64,000 bases of DNA. Source: Steinernema hermaphroditum. Lineage: Eukaryota > Nematoda > Chromadorea > Rhabditida > Steinernematidae. Below the pieces are notes generated by a model, which saw only the letters and a list, made by a program, of their open reading frames with translations, made no database searches and was not told where the DNA came from. Where the stretch lies: positions 11,222,001 to 11,286,000 of the forward strand of contig CM059621.1 in the NCBI GenBank assembly GCA_030435675.1, given 5' to 3'. Positions 10,951 through 23,100 of the stretch are shown here, in pieces. A program made the position numbers and the translations under genes. The first letter of the stretch is position 1. Every line of letters starts with the position of its first letter.

Positions 10951-12311
10951 CTTCAATGGAATCTAGAGTTCTGAAACGTAGTCGGGGGTCGGCGACCGAA
11001 AGGGAGCACGACGCGAGAGTGATCAGGTCGATCGATAGCGCCGCCACCGCCGGCGGACTCCACGGCCTCCACGCTCTTATCAGGTGGGGGAGTGGGCAGG
11101 GCACGAGATTCCCTGACCACTGCTCTCCGAAGAGTGCGGAAGGCCTCGGGGAAGGCGGAAGCGTTGTCGGAGCAACGGGCGCCGCGATGCCGGCCGGGAG
11201 ATGAGTGCCGAAGGGCGCCGCCGCCACTAATTATCACTTCTTCGTTGTTTTCGCCCCTTCAGGCGTGCACCCAGATCGGGGAAACGTCGAGAGCGCGACT
11301 CTGACGCGCGGAACACAAGAAGGAGGCGATCGTTGGTTCGCCGCCGCGGGAACTCGTTTGGAACGCGTCGCGCCGCCGATTCCCGAGAAGAAGTGGACCT
11401 TCGCAACGCTCAGAGAACGCTCGGACCTAGGTGCGGATGACCCGAGAGGCGCCATGTGACATAGCGGTAACCGAAAGTCAGCGTGTGGCTGACGTGGGAC
11501 TTTTCTGGTCTGAGTCAGGGCCGGTTCTCGGGCGACGAGGAAGTGTCCCGGAGACGGAAACGGTGACGCAAAAGCGAAGTGATCGGGAAAGAGAAAAATA
11601 TTGTTTTGATTCGATCGAGTGGAGGGGTTGCCGCTTCGGATTACGCAGTGGGAGCGCTTTCGGAGGGCGCTTTGATCCTGTGTTTTGAGGAAAACACGCC
11701 AAAAATGGAATCGAAATAACAAAAACAAACTGTCCTGGATGTAACTTTCGTCGAAACTGAATACAACCCGTAGTGGGTAGGGCCGAACGCCCAGGAACTG
11801 AATGTCTGAGCATTCGTGAGAACCTGGAATCTCTAATGTTGTCACGTGTTTTGAGGGAGTGCGCTAAAAATGGACATAAACTCGGAGAAAACCTGTTACT
11901 TAAAGGAAAATCAATGGGTCCGAAGAGTTTTCTCTGGAAAGGTTGAGATTTGGATTTCTGATCGAATCGAATTTCTAGTCTAAATCTGTGTAAGTAGCCG
12001 AATTTTTAATTGAGAAGATGGAAGATGAAAGGATGACTACAGAGTTGCCAATAGTACAAAAGAGAGCAAAGTCACCACAGCGAGAACTAGTCAAGTGCAC
12101 GTCCAACCAATGGAATCGGTGCGACGCCCCTGATCTCTCAGATTGCGGCGCCTTTCTCGGAAAAACGAGTTTCCCTGTCGGCGGAGGGTTCAAAACATGA
12201 CTGTCAAACGTGTGTCGATCTTTTGCGAGTCCGATCCACAGTCACGTACGCGGAGGTCGTCGTGTTCGTCGGAAAATTCAACGCCATAAACAGTCGCCAC
12301 TTCCAAACTTG

Positions 12312-12642
12312 TACCCAGTGATGTCACTTTGGATCTCTGCAGATAGAAACTACAAGAAGGCGATCTCGCGGTCTGCACGTAGCCGCGATTGGAATTCTCC
12401 ACAGCGCGTGCTTGCACTCTGCGACACGTGGAGAGTCAAGAAGACGGGCTCCCCGTTTGGACACGTGCCTTCCGGTGCTGATAGGGACGCATCCAAATGA
12501 CAGTGCATCGCACTATTATCACTTTCTACGAATTATATAAAACAGGAAACATCTTTGTATCCAAAGTATTATCGAAAACAGACCGTGAGATCGCCTTCTT
12601 GTGGTTTCTGTCTGCAGAGATCCAAAGTGACATCACTAGGTA
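12312..12642. repeat. 330 bp foldback element
   Basis: Left arm 12312-12375 and right arm 12579-12642 are inverted copies with only a few mismatches. The outer ends are TACCCAGTGATGTCACTTTG and its complement (one C/T difference). About 200 bp of unrelated DNA lies between the arms. I could not fix a target duplication. It looks like a non-autonomous foldback transposon relic. Confidence 0.75.
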
Positions 12643-13488
12643 CTCGGACCAAAATAAGGCAGTGAACGCGATCTGAAGGTGGAATGGAAACGGAACGGAT
12701 TTCGGAAACGGAACTTTTGGACGAGAGAGAACTCTAAAGAGCTGATTTTTGATTTTCGCGTGGTAACATGTTCTGCACCCAATCCCTATCCCCTTGGCTT
12801 CGATTGGAAAGGGCTGAATTCCGCTCCTGGACACGTTCTGAAGGTGCAACTAATCCACAGCCTTCCAGAGTATACAAAGATCGGAACATGAAGACCCGGC
12901 ACATTGCCGAAGTAGTGACTATTCGTTGTGTGGCCTCTTTAAAACGATTCAAAAGCCGAGGTGTTTTTTAGAAAGATAATAAGCCATGGAGACAAAGATC
13001 AGATGCATTAGAGCCGGCAAAGTTCATCCGCTCATCCGACCTTCATCACTGATCTCCGTGGAAAGCAGCAGAGATTTGAAAACATATTTGAATGGCGTCC
13101 ACAATGACACCCGAGGAGAGTTCTGCTCGGGATGCATGGCGCCTTAGCTGCGTGCTGAAATTCTTGCCATCCCAGTAGGCAACTAGAAATGCACGAGGAG
13201 GCCTTATGACCAAGGGCAGTCAGGATGGCTTCTTTGCGGATGACACCCGCGCAGAGTCAGATAAAACATCCGGTGCGGGCGAACGAAAACAACCTCGGAT
13301 CTCTGAAATAAGGCGTCGAGCAAAGGATGAGATGGAAATGAAAGATCACACGAAAAACACAAACAATCGGAGTGATTTCGACGCAGGGAGAGTATGAACG
13401 ATGAAGAAGCGCAAAATCGGTGTTCTTGTATCCAAAAAGTTGAAAAGGCACTAGCACCAAGTTCCCGCTCCTCACCTTGCAGATTAGG

Positions 13489-14592
13489 GTAAAAAAGAGC
13501 CCGCGGGAAAAAAAGAGCCCATGGGAAAAAAGAGCCCACCGGAACATATTCTGTTCAACCTCTTGTCGAGCTATTCCGTGCGAATACATGAGGCAATGTT
13601 GTTCGAAAAGGTGAGAATGCTTTTTGGATCACATTGTCTAAGGTAGAATCTCCGATGGTGCTCGGAAATGACGAAAGCTGCCACGACAACAGGGCTCGCC
13701 CTTCGGACTCGCTTTAAATCCATAGACATAGTCTTAAGCCGGAGCCTAAGCCGAGCCTGGATGTTAGGCCCGTTCCAAAAAATGAGCTCAAAGCTCGCCT
13801 GTGGCTCGCCCGTTGCCTAATCCTAACTTTAGTCTGCAGAAATTCTTGCTACTAAGACAGATATTGTATTCGTCAAAAATCTCTCGCCACGAAAATTTTG
13901 CGCGCGTATTTCACGCGCCAAAAAGTTTACAATGGGAAATGCTCAAAATCATAGTAATCCGATTTTTTCTCGTTTCTGACGCGATTTCTCCAAATTTCAT
14001 TAACGGATGGTTGCTCAGCAGACTCTGGCGCGTCGAATGAGCCCTGGCTCGACTGCCAGTATGCTTTCCTCGTAGAGTTATTAGAATGACCATTAGTTTG
14101 CAATTGAGAGTTGAACAGTTAGCTGCGATCAGAAATTCATATGTTGGAGATGTCCTAGATCACAGAAAGATCCATGTACGACATAGTGATGGGCAGCTAA
14201 TCCATCATATTCTTAGAAATCCACAGCTTACGATTCAAGGTGCCATTATCCACCATTGATCCTAATAACTCTGCGAAAAAAAAGTCGAGCCAGGGCTCAT
14301 TCGACGCGCCAGAGTCTGCTGAGCAACCGTCCGTTAATGGAATTTGGAGAAATCGCGTCAGAAACGAAAAAAAATCGGATTACTATTATTTTGAGCATTT
14401 CCCATTGTAAACCTTTTGGCGCGTGAAATGCGCGCGCAAAATTTTCGTGGCAGGAACCTTCTCCTTTTTTGCGAGAGGTTTTTGACGAATACAATAGATG
14501 CGTGAGATAGCTCGACAACAGGTTGAAAAGAATATGTTCCGGTGGGCTCTTTTTTCCCGTGGGCTCTTTTTTTCCCGTGGGCTTTTTTTTTC
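13489..14592. mobile_element. 1.1 kb foldback element with a nested interruption
   Basis: The outer arms 13489-13582 and 14505-14592 are inverted copies containing a tandem unit of about 18 bp (GAGCCC plus A-run, three copies per arm) and the motif CCGGAACATATTCT. The inner arms 13862-14060 and 14283-14492 are also inverted copies and share the CGAAAATTTTGCGCGCG-like core. The left arm carries about 280 bp (13583-13861) with no counterpart on the right, so something was inserted there or lost from the other side. The element has no coding capacity. Confidence 0.75.
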
Positions 14593-15456
14593 CTGAAACC
14601 GCATTGCACTCCTGAAAAGGCTGGCTCCTTTCGATTGAACGCTCAAAATTTGCACTCAAACGCCGTTCGGACTCCGCTGTGTGTGTTCTTTGCCGTTTGC
14701 TCTCTCCCGCTCGCGGCAGCTGCAACTCGCGCGGATCGTCCTGCGCGTTCGCCCGCTTTTTTGAATACTTTTTATCATATCAACGGCGTTTATCGCTTTC
14801 CATTTTCTCCCTCTTGTACCGAGGACCTGAACGATTGCATTTCAGCACCCATGTGTGTATCACTGGCGTTTCAGTGTAAAGCTTTTCCCCATAGGGTGTC
14901 ATGGAATGCTCGCGCCGTTCGAATCCAAAAGTGCTTGTGGTTTTGACTAACATCTATACAAAGAGGGTTTGCCGACTGCAAAGAGGGTTTGCCGAAGAAA
15001 TTTCGCTTTTCTGCTTTCCTGTATTGACTCCTGTAACTAAACCGCAGCTTACGAATTGATATGATCAACACATGATTCATTGCTTCATATCTTCTTCCTT
15101 ATTCGCACAAAAAAAAGTGAATTCGAGAAGGAGAAACAGGATTTGTATTCGATGGGTGCAATTGAGACAATTGAGAGGATACATCCGTTGATTTCTCAGT
15201 GCTTAGGTTTCCGGTTATTGGCACTTTTGACTCCGAATTATGCAGCGAAACAATGGGCGAAACGAAAGCGGAGAGTGTCGACAGCAGCGCTCTTGTACGT
15301 TGAACAAGTTGCGGCACAAAAGCCGCTGAGCTGAGATCTCCAGAATCGGCAATTCATTCAAAGCAGGCCGTTTGATCGAAGCTCACAGGCGTGACCGTTG
15401 ATTCCATTCCTTATCGCGTTCTATTGCTTTCAGCTTATAGTCAAACTGCTTTCAGG

Positions 15457-17575
15457 ATGACGCTGCGTTGCTGGGGAACGTTAGCCTTCGTCCGTGGGCT
15501 CTGTGGGCTACTTGTGATCGCATCTATTATCGGTAAGTGCTGCTGCTCACTGAATCTCTGAGTGAAGTCTCCATTTCAGGCAGTGTGTCCTCCGTCGGAC
15601 AGTCTTCCAGTAATGAGCCGTAAGTTCCTTCTGGTGGCCATAATATCCGTGGCTTTCCAGGTTGCTCATGATCAAGCTGCTGAATGGGTACGATACTCGG
15701 ACTTGGAGTGCCGTCAACGCTTCGTGGTCCGACGCGACACACTTCACGAGCACGGAATTTGCGAGGATCCTATCGCTCTGCGATGATGAGGAGTCCATCG
15801 ACTACAGGTGCTACATCCACACGAATGGCATTCGGGATCGTGGAATCGACGACCCTGACACGGTCATGATGTCGAACCTCTTCTTCGTTATGCACGAAGA
15901 GAGCGAAGACGGGGAAGACAGCTACTTCTGCGCGACGACGTGGTCCGGTTTCGATCACAAGTGCATGGAACACGGCCTCGAGAAGTGCATCCAGAGCTTA
16001 CCGAAGAATACCATTGAGGCGTTCCTTTGCAAGAAGATGTCCAGAGAGGAGGTTGCGAGTATGTGTAGGTAACCCGTATATCTCACTACGTTCGGCATGG
16101 AGACTTGTTTAGGGGAGGTTTTCGCTATGAATGTCCTGGGCTACACCATGGGTCCGATGAGGAACAATCTCTACGGCGGAGGAGTCTTCGACGTGGATGA
16201 GCACACCGAAGGGTTCTGGAACCGTACCGGCCTGAAGGTGCTGTTTCAGAGGCCACTGAGAGGTACCAGAAACGAACACGAAGAAAGATTCTTGGAGGGT
16301 GTGCTTTGATTCAAGATGTCCCATTGAATCGAACTTTTAGACATCTACCACAACTTTGCCGCCCTCGCGGACAGTGACATGATCGTCCACTCCTGCACGC
16401 CAAAGAACGTTGCAGAGATAACCTCCTTCCATGGCCTCGGAGATCCTCTCGTGTTCAGCGTCGCCAGATCCTACCATCCGTTGTTGCCTAAGAAGTTCCG
16501 CGGGAGTGCTTGTGCTGATAGCTCCAAACTTGCCTTCAGTATTCCGAAGGACAAGGAGCGCGATCACTACTACGTGTGCTTCGGGGAGCTTCCCAGAGAT
16601 GTAGGTGTGGTCCTTGGCACTCACTCTACGTCGATTTCAGACGAACGGAATCAGCCTCGGAGGTGGATTGTTCTGTTGGGAGGACAAGCAGCTGAACAGG
16701 GATCTCAGATGCCGCTCCGTCGTTGGGGACGTAGCCCACAGTTCCTATCCCTACACGCGCTGGATCTTCGAGGAAGACGAGTACTCGCAGTGGTACAGTG
16801 ACTGTCCAGAAGATCTGAAGGAGGCCGTCTTCGAAGAATTGGAGACCATCTACGACGGACACAAAAGGAAAAACACGGAGAAGGCGCGACAGATGTCGGC
16901 CAGAGTGAGGAAACATACTGAAGAGGAGATCGCAGAAGATGGTCTCGGTAAGTCAGACGTTGATTACCGTATCCATCGCCTGTTTCAGATCCCTATGAGA
17001 GGTTTGCGTCCCTGGAGGGAGTTCGCCTGATGGTGTGGACGGTGCCTCACCCGGCGCTCGACAACAGATACCGATACCTGTTCTATGAAGACGAGCGCGC
17101 AGTCGTCCTCAACGTGGACAGACTCATCGACGAAGAGCTGGCGACGGAAAAAGGCTCGAAAGCATACTCGATCCCCTACGACATGGAAGAAGGTCCTTTC
17201 TGGTTCTGCGAAGGAGGACCTCCGAGAACGGTAGGTGCTGTGGTTGCGGCTCGACTTGATGCGTTGTTTTAGGAGAATTTGAAAAATTTGACCGCAGAGC
17301 TGAACTGCAGAGAAGACGAAAAGATGAATCGAAGATACCGTTGTGCTAGCGTTCCAACGATGCCGTTCGATGCGCACGAGAAGCCGTTTGAAATCTCAGA
17401 GCACGTCTACACGCAATGGTACTCTGACTGTCCCGAGGAGATCAAGGACACCATCATCGGAGAAACTCGGAGAATCCTCGAAAACAGGAACATTCAGGTC
17501 GTGGACATCAATGTTCTGAAGGATATATTGGGTGAAGAAGGGATCAGAGAATTGGTGAAAAAGTTTGCACCGTGA
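15457..17575 (+). CDS. Secreted protein with three diverged repeat modules, unknown family
   Basis: Eight exons (15457-15532, 15580-15619, 15661-16058, 16113-16262, 16341-16600, 16641-16947, 16989-17230, 17273-17575) give 591 aa. A TTTCAG acceptor ends 1 nt before the ATG. Residues 1-26 look like a signal peptide or N-terminal anchor. The remainder is three modules of about 160-190 residues with a common core: an aromatic/Cys segment, then C-x-[DE]-[DE]..[RY]RC (LCDDEESIDYRCYIH, FCWEDKQLNRDLRCRS, LNCREDEKMNRRYRCAS), then a Cys-Pro-[DE]-[DE] helix. In modules 2 and 3 this helix follows Y[ST]QWYSDCPE[DE]. Modules 2 and 3 are each encoded by two exons with identical intron phases (1, then 0), so they arose by exon-pair duplication. 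Sequons NAS, NRT and NLT fit secretion. No known family was recognised; a disulphide-bonded extracellular role is inferred. Confidence 0.85.
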
Positions 17576-17740
17576 TGAGCTTTAGTTTATGTTTGCTCGC
17601 CTTTGTTTGTTGTGCTTGTTGTTATATTGTTGTTAATAGCTTTACAGGTAATACAGGTTTAGTTTCAAGAAGTTGACAAGTGTTGTTTGGAGTCATATCT
17701 GTTCTTCGGGCTGAAATAATGCACAGTTAGTGGGAAGTAC

Positions 17741-17746
17741 TTTATT
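17741..17746 (-). terminator. Poly(A) signal of the Ser/Thr-rich gene
   Basis: AATAAA on the minus strand, about 70 nt past the stop of the gene at 17816-19323. The short interval between this site and the end of the plus-strand modular gene at 17575 makes the two genes tightly convergent. Confidence 0.6.
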
Positions 17747-17815
17747 GTCCACTATTTGATCACAGCAGTATTTACACGATTCACCGAGCGGCGTGTAGCT
17801 TTTATGTCTACATGA

Positions 17816-19323
17816 TCAGATGTCGAGATGCGACGATTCCTAAAAAGAGCCTCTATAGCATAATCGGTTTGAAAGTTGTATTGCATACCTCAGAGAGAGC
17901 AGTGAAGGCGGACTCTCCGGTCATTGAGTGCTCGCTGGCCCTGCTGCCGAGATTTCTGCCGTACTCGGAGACTTTCTGGTCGAAGGCGACAGGAGTCTTC
18001 GCGAGGTTTTGAGCGTCGACTTCGGTGGAAGAGGCGTTGGGGCGCGGAAGAAGGCGCGTGTCGAGCTGCGAGGGGATGGCGTAGCCCATTTGTCGTAAAC
18101 GGTTCTGTTCGGCGATCATTCGGTCGGAGTCGGAGATCTCGATCGCCGTCTCGACGCCAGAAGTCGGCTCCATGTAGTAGCTGGAGTTCTCGTGTCGTGT
18201 GATGACACTCGTGTCGGCGTCCATGGCAGTGTCTGAAAAGAGGAGGAAACTTAAGAATGCTGCACGGGAGTGCTTACGTTCAGTGGCGAAGCTTTTCGCA
18301 GTGGAGGCGACAATCGACGAGATGTCGTCCATAGCCGTATGTTCCGTGAGGAAGCTGAGCGCCGTGGCAGTGCCTGAATGGTAAAGACAGATCAGAATGG
18401 ATGGGGGCAGAGTGCTTACGGTCACTGGCGAAGCTCTTGGCCGTAGAGGCATCGGACGACGAGAGATCGTCGATAGCCGTGTGTTCAGTAGGGAAGCTGA
18501 GCGCGGTGGCGGGCTCCGAGCTGTTGCAGGTGGTGAGTCCGTCCGAGAAGCTGGAGGCGCTGAGGGCGGTAAGAACTCCGGAGACGGCGGTGTCGTAGTA
18601 GCGCTCGCCGGAGGACGTCAGGGCCTGCGAGTTGGCGGCCGTGTGCAGCCCCTCGGAGGACCTCGCAGAGGGCGGAAGGCCCGTGTAGACGTACACCGAT
18701 TCGTCTTGCAGCTCGATGGCGGTTCTCTGAAAGGGACCAAGTTAGAAACGTGCTGCAGGAGGGAGACTGCACCACATCGGTCATCGAGGGCGACTCACTC
18801 GCCGTCCGGATGTCGTCGTCGTTAGACCGGACGAAGTAGAGTTGCTGGTTGATGATCGTGGGGATGAAGTAGCCGCCTTTCAGATTCTGCACACGGCGGA
18901 GCAATTCCTTTTGGCTGACCAGCTGAAACGCTTCACTTAGATATCGTGACCCACCGAGGGAACTCACGTTGGCGCGGATGATGCTCGGGTCGTCGCGGGC
19001 GAGGTTCTTCTCCTCCTTCGGATCGAAATAACTGTAAGTGGACGAAGTGCGGACCGGCTGAAGCGTGCGAAGAGGCTTCATCTGGTAATCACTCGTCTTC
19101 TGCAAAACAGATTCTCTTTCCCGTGCACTGAGACTCAAGCACTCACCGATTCCAGTTTCGAAAGTTTGGAGAGAACGCCTTCCTTATTGAACTCGTAGTC
19201 CGAATTCTTTCGTTTAGCGAACTCTGAAAGAGGAGAGTAGCAAAGATGCGAGATATTTGTGACACCTTGGCAGAGGTCGATAAAGTAGCCGCTTTCGCGG
19301 AACTCCGGCTCCGTGTAGGCCAT
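17816..19323 (-). CDS. Ser/Thr-rich protein with a duplicated exon unit, unknown function
   Basis: Exons from right to left are ?-19266, 19147-19223, 18968-19099, 18773-18922, 18420-18726, 18278-18373, 17889-18232 and 17816-17839, all in consistent phase. I start at the internal ATG at 19323 (395 aa). The frame stays open upstream to beyond 19473 without an ATG, so the true start may lie in an unfound exon. The N-terminal half is charged (SKLSKLES, DPKEEKNLARDDPS). The C-terminal half is Ser/Thr/Ala-rich and contains a 32-residue unit encoded by the 96 nt sixth exon (ATALSFLTEHTAMDDIS...STAKSFAT) that repeats the end of the fifth exon (ATALSFPTEHTAIDDLS...STAKSFAS); a third partial copy starts exon 7. 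There is no signal peptide or membrane segment. I do not recognise the family. Confidence 0.75.
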
Positions 19324-19473
19324 CAGGGAGTGGAATCCGAAAGACGGAGCAGAGTCGGGGACAACGAAGGCGACCGGTCGCTGCGAGGCGTCTGGTGCAC
19401 AATAGGAGGAGGGCAGTCGGGCTGCACTGGCGGTGTGGGTGTCTAGACGCACTTGAGTGTCTGTTTTCGGCAC

Positions 19474-20143
19474 TTTGTCTAGTAGACAGTGTAGACAGTC
19501 TTCTTGGTTTCATGTTGGTATTGTCAAGTGTCTGTGATACCGAAATCCTGATTGTGAACGTGCGCTGCCTGGCAATCCACCACTATTTCCATTTTGCTCG
19601 GGATTTCCTCGTGTAAACAAAGCATCGTGCGCTTCATTCCCTCATAAATCCACCTTCTCATCTACGTCCTCCCCCGAGGCACCAATGTTCGCATATTAAG
19701 TTCCGTAATGACACGAACTCCGAACATCTGAAACCTCGAGTCCGCAGAAGTCGTGCGCGATCACGTGGATCGGAACAAACACGCGCGCTGACGTCAAAGC
19801 GTAAATTGAAGGGTTTTACGTTCGCAGCACGGTTGGCGGCTTCAAGCTGATGTTCGGAGATGACAAAAAGAGACGATAAATATTGAATTACTTCATCGGG
19901 ACAAACAGATTCCACATTTGTGTGTGCCTCTGGGCCATAAATAAGTCATGAAGTCATAAGCTTTAGAGGTTGTCCTTCGTGTTGGCAGGTGCATTGGCGC
20001 CTTAATTGGTCGCTTTGTAAAGGAAAAGAAATTTATTCGATCACCCGCAGCACAACACAGATCAAACGAAGAACACCGAAAGGAACAAATAGGGAGAATA
20101 TGGATAGAATATGTGGGATCTGCTGATATGTACAGGGGCGCTT
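19474..20143. other. Intergenic spacer
   Basis: This holds the 5' flank of the Ser/Thr-rich gene (possibly its missing first exon) and the 3' end of the synaptotagmin-like gene. A short minus-strand frame near 19595 (MEIVVDCQAAHV...) is one candidate first exon, but no donor gives the required phase. Nothing else was recognised. Confidence 0.4.
20032..20037 (-). terminator. Poly(A) signal of the synaptotagmin-like gene
   Basis: AATAAA on the minus strand, about 107 nt after the stop codon at 20144. Confidence 0.55.
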
Positions 20144-23100
20144 CTAGGGTTCCTCTAGCGAGTACCACCTCGCCTGCGACTTCTCTTCGCGGATGATCGT
20201 CCGCCAGAGCTCCTTGCACTTGTGCAGCGGTAGCTCCATTTTCCCGATCACCTTCGAGCCCATTCCGAACGTCCCGTACTCTTGCACCGCCTAAAGTCCG
20301 TCCGTCGTAGGGAACTACCGTAACCCGTACCTCTATCTGGAGGATGATGTCGCAGAGGGAGTTCTTGGCGACGCCGAAGGTGAGCGACTCGTTGAACTGC
20401 GGGTTGCGGGCGTTCTTCTTCGACGACGTCTTCTTCCGCTTCAGCTTCTTCTCGTTGTTCGTCATTACCGTAATCCGAATGGCTGAAAGGCGGCTGTGGG
20501 GAGTGGCGGGGGGACGCTTGTCCTACCGACGGTGTGGTCGCAGGAGTCGGTGCAGAGGTTGCGCGCCTTGAACATGTTGATGGTGAGGCGCTGGGCCTTG
20601 GAGAGGTAGGTGAGCGAGAAGAGGACCTCGCCGAAGGAGGTGTGGGCGTTGTCGCCGTAGGGGAGCACCTCGGCCCAGAAGGTCGTCGGCTGCTGCTTGT
20701 CGCCGGAGACGTTGAGGCGGCCGAGGGTCAGCCAGCAGTAGCCGATGCACTCGTCCACCGAGAACTGATCGAAGTCGTACGCCATGACCTCGAGGCGACA
20801 CTGGGCCACGAGGTCCGCCGGCACCTGGAAGTAGAACTCCTCGTTGATGAGGGGCGACGACGAGTCGCGGTAGATCTTCGTCTGCTGCGTCTTCTGTTCG
20901 CTGCCGTCGGGCACGTCGAGGGAGACGCGGAAGTAGGGGTTCGGGTTGCCGTCCTGGCGCTTCGGGTGCAGCTCTATGGCCTGCACCAGGCCCACGGTGA
21001 GCAGATTCAGGTTCTCATCCGTTGAGATGCTCAGTTTGATGGTGCCGCAGAAGCCGATCGACTCGTCGCCGTAGCCTTCGGACTCGGGAAGCTGCTGAAA
21101 GGTGAGGTCCTTGGGATGCAGAGCGCCGGCCTACCAGAGTCTTGTAGAGGCCGCGGTCGATCTGGCTCTGGTCGAGGTTACGGAACATGGAAGTGGTCGT
21201 CTTGGCGGCCTTGGGCACCGTGAAGATACCGCTCAGGTCACCTTTCGGGAGTTCATCTAGAAAGGCGCCGTCGATGAGCATCTCTGCGGGGAATGGTCGT
21301 GGCGCTAGAGGCGTCGACGCCGGCCCCCGAAGGCTTCGCTGAGTCACACTTCTTTCGGACGAAAACAAAAACGACAATTCGAACAAAAGAGTCTGGCGGA
21401 AATGTCAAAAACAAATCCACTCCAAACGGGATGTTTACTCATCCAAGGCTACGGTAAGGTCAGAACTCACTTATTATGACGCTGTTGGAGATTCTCGACT
21501 GCTTCCTCTGGGGACGCTCCTCATCGACGAGCTTCGGGACGGCGAATTCGGAATCGGAGTCGTAGCGGTTGAGAGCCTTGCAGCGGACGTAGTGTGGAGG
21601 GGAGCTGGCCATCTCGATCAGATTCGCTTCGTACCTGGAACGGGCAAGGTCTCAGCCCGGAATCGACGTCTTTTAGGGCTGTGTTTACAAGGGAGGCGAC
21701 TTTCCTCCGGATAGGTCATGGGAAGGACAATCGCCGAGTGGATTCGCGGCCCAAACAGCGCGTGTTTTGGGGATCGTCTCGGATTTCGCGAGAAGTAAAT
21801 AAGTGCTCTTGAAAGGGAGCGGGTCTCGACGCGAAAGGACGAGGACTCTTTGAAAACATTGAAGTCATAAGGTGGGATGTGTAGACTAGACGCGAAACAA
21901 GATGTTCGGCCTAAACACTGTGATTGGAGGTGCTCGTGCACTAGAGATGGGGACTTTCGTGTTTATGTCTCAAAAGCACCTGTTTTTCGTCCTTTTTTGC
22001 CAGTGCCGAATGCACTCCTAATGGAAACGGACCACAAGAAGCTGTACAGTAGGGCACTCGGCATTTGAGGTGATTAATGGCGCTGGAAAGCGCTGGAAGG
22101 GAGACTATTTTCGATCTCATGAATGCGTCCCTTTCCGTGGATTTTGCGCATCGTTAATTTTGAATGGATCTTTAGAGAGCAAAAATTATAATTGGGCGTT
22201 CCGATCTGCCCACACGAGGGAAGAATGTGGCTAATTACAAGGGAGGCTACGCATTTCTCGAATACGCCTGCCCGCCAAGGAGATGTTTCTGAGTCAGAGG
22301 TCCAAAACGCACCGAACAGTCACCTATGCCATCAGCGAATCTCTCAAAAACACTCCCATCCACGCGTCTCAATTAGTCGCGCCAGATTACACGACGCCGG
22401 CGATGAGTAGGCGACCCTCTCGGCGCCTTTCCCGTGGGACGCTGCAGTCTCTCAAAATGCAAATTCCATTAATGAGGCCGTTATTCACACCCAGCTGTGG
22501 ATGATGAGTTCTGGAGGCGATTCGGTCCCGGAAGCCCGGAAGTGGCTACGTTCCTCTGGATTCTATTCTCGTACGCATTAGCATAACAAGAACGCTAAGA
22601 GAGGAAACGTTTCCCGATTAGGCGAAAGGCGACGCGAGTGTTTTCTTATAAAAAGCGTCGTCTATTTCTGGAAGCGATTAGCCAAGAAGCACCTGACTTG
22701 TCCGGAAGAACATGAGGGCTCGAGGCTGATGGCTAGGGGCGCGGGAATCGGAGATTTTGGAGCACTCACTGCAGGAAGCCTGTTTAATCGCCAAAACAAC
22801 TTTTGGTAATCTCTGTCTTTTGATTTGCGACGAGAAACATTGCAGACAGAACCTTCCATGGGAACTAAGTAGGCGTAAAGCGGATTTAGTGCAAAATGTC
22901 TGCAGGGAAATGTTCCGCACGGGATTTTTCTGCCTAATGGCTACAGGGCGCGGAAAGCGGAACCTTTTCTCGAACAACGACCGAGCACACCTGGCACTGG
23001 TGGTCGTCGTTGGACCACAAAATGAGTCATTCGGAGAAGCCCTATCTTCCCACACCCAGAGGAACCCCACCAGGGAAGGCTCTTGTGTGGAAACTGTTTG

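Larger units (their letters stand above)
10973..15456. other. Intergenic region rich in foldback repeats
   Basis: It contains the foldbacks at 12312-12642 and 13489-14592 and a tandem pair of an 18 bp unit (GCAAAGAGGGTTTGCCGA-like) at about 14957-14995. The GC-rich portion 10973-11700 lies directly upstream of the nuclear receptor and probably includes its promoter. A 203-codon minus-strand frame at 11234-11845 crosses it but has no splice context or protein-like motif. Confidence 0.55.

Noticed and set aside
11234..11845. 203-codon minus-strand open frame upstream of the nuclear receptor
   Set aside because: No signal, domain or splice context, and the receptor's trans-splice acceptor lies downstream. 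It looks like GC-rich promoter DNA open by chance.
13204..14725. Mirror-image ORFs MGSFFPWALFF... on both strands
   Set aside because: They are translations of the inverted arms of the 1.1 kb foldback, not genes.
15080..15334. 84-codon frame just upstream of the modular secreted protein gene
   Set aside because: It ends before that gene's acceptor, has no start context, and shows no motif; I treat it as 5' flanking DNA.
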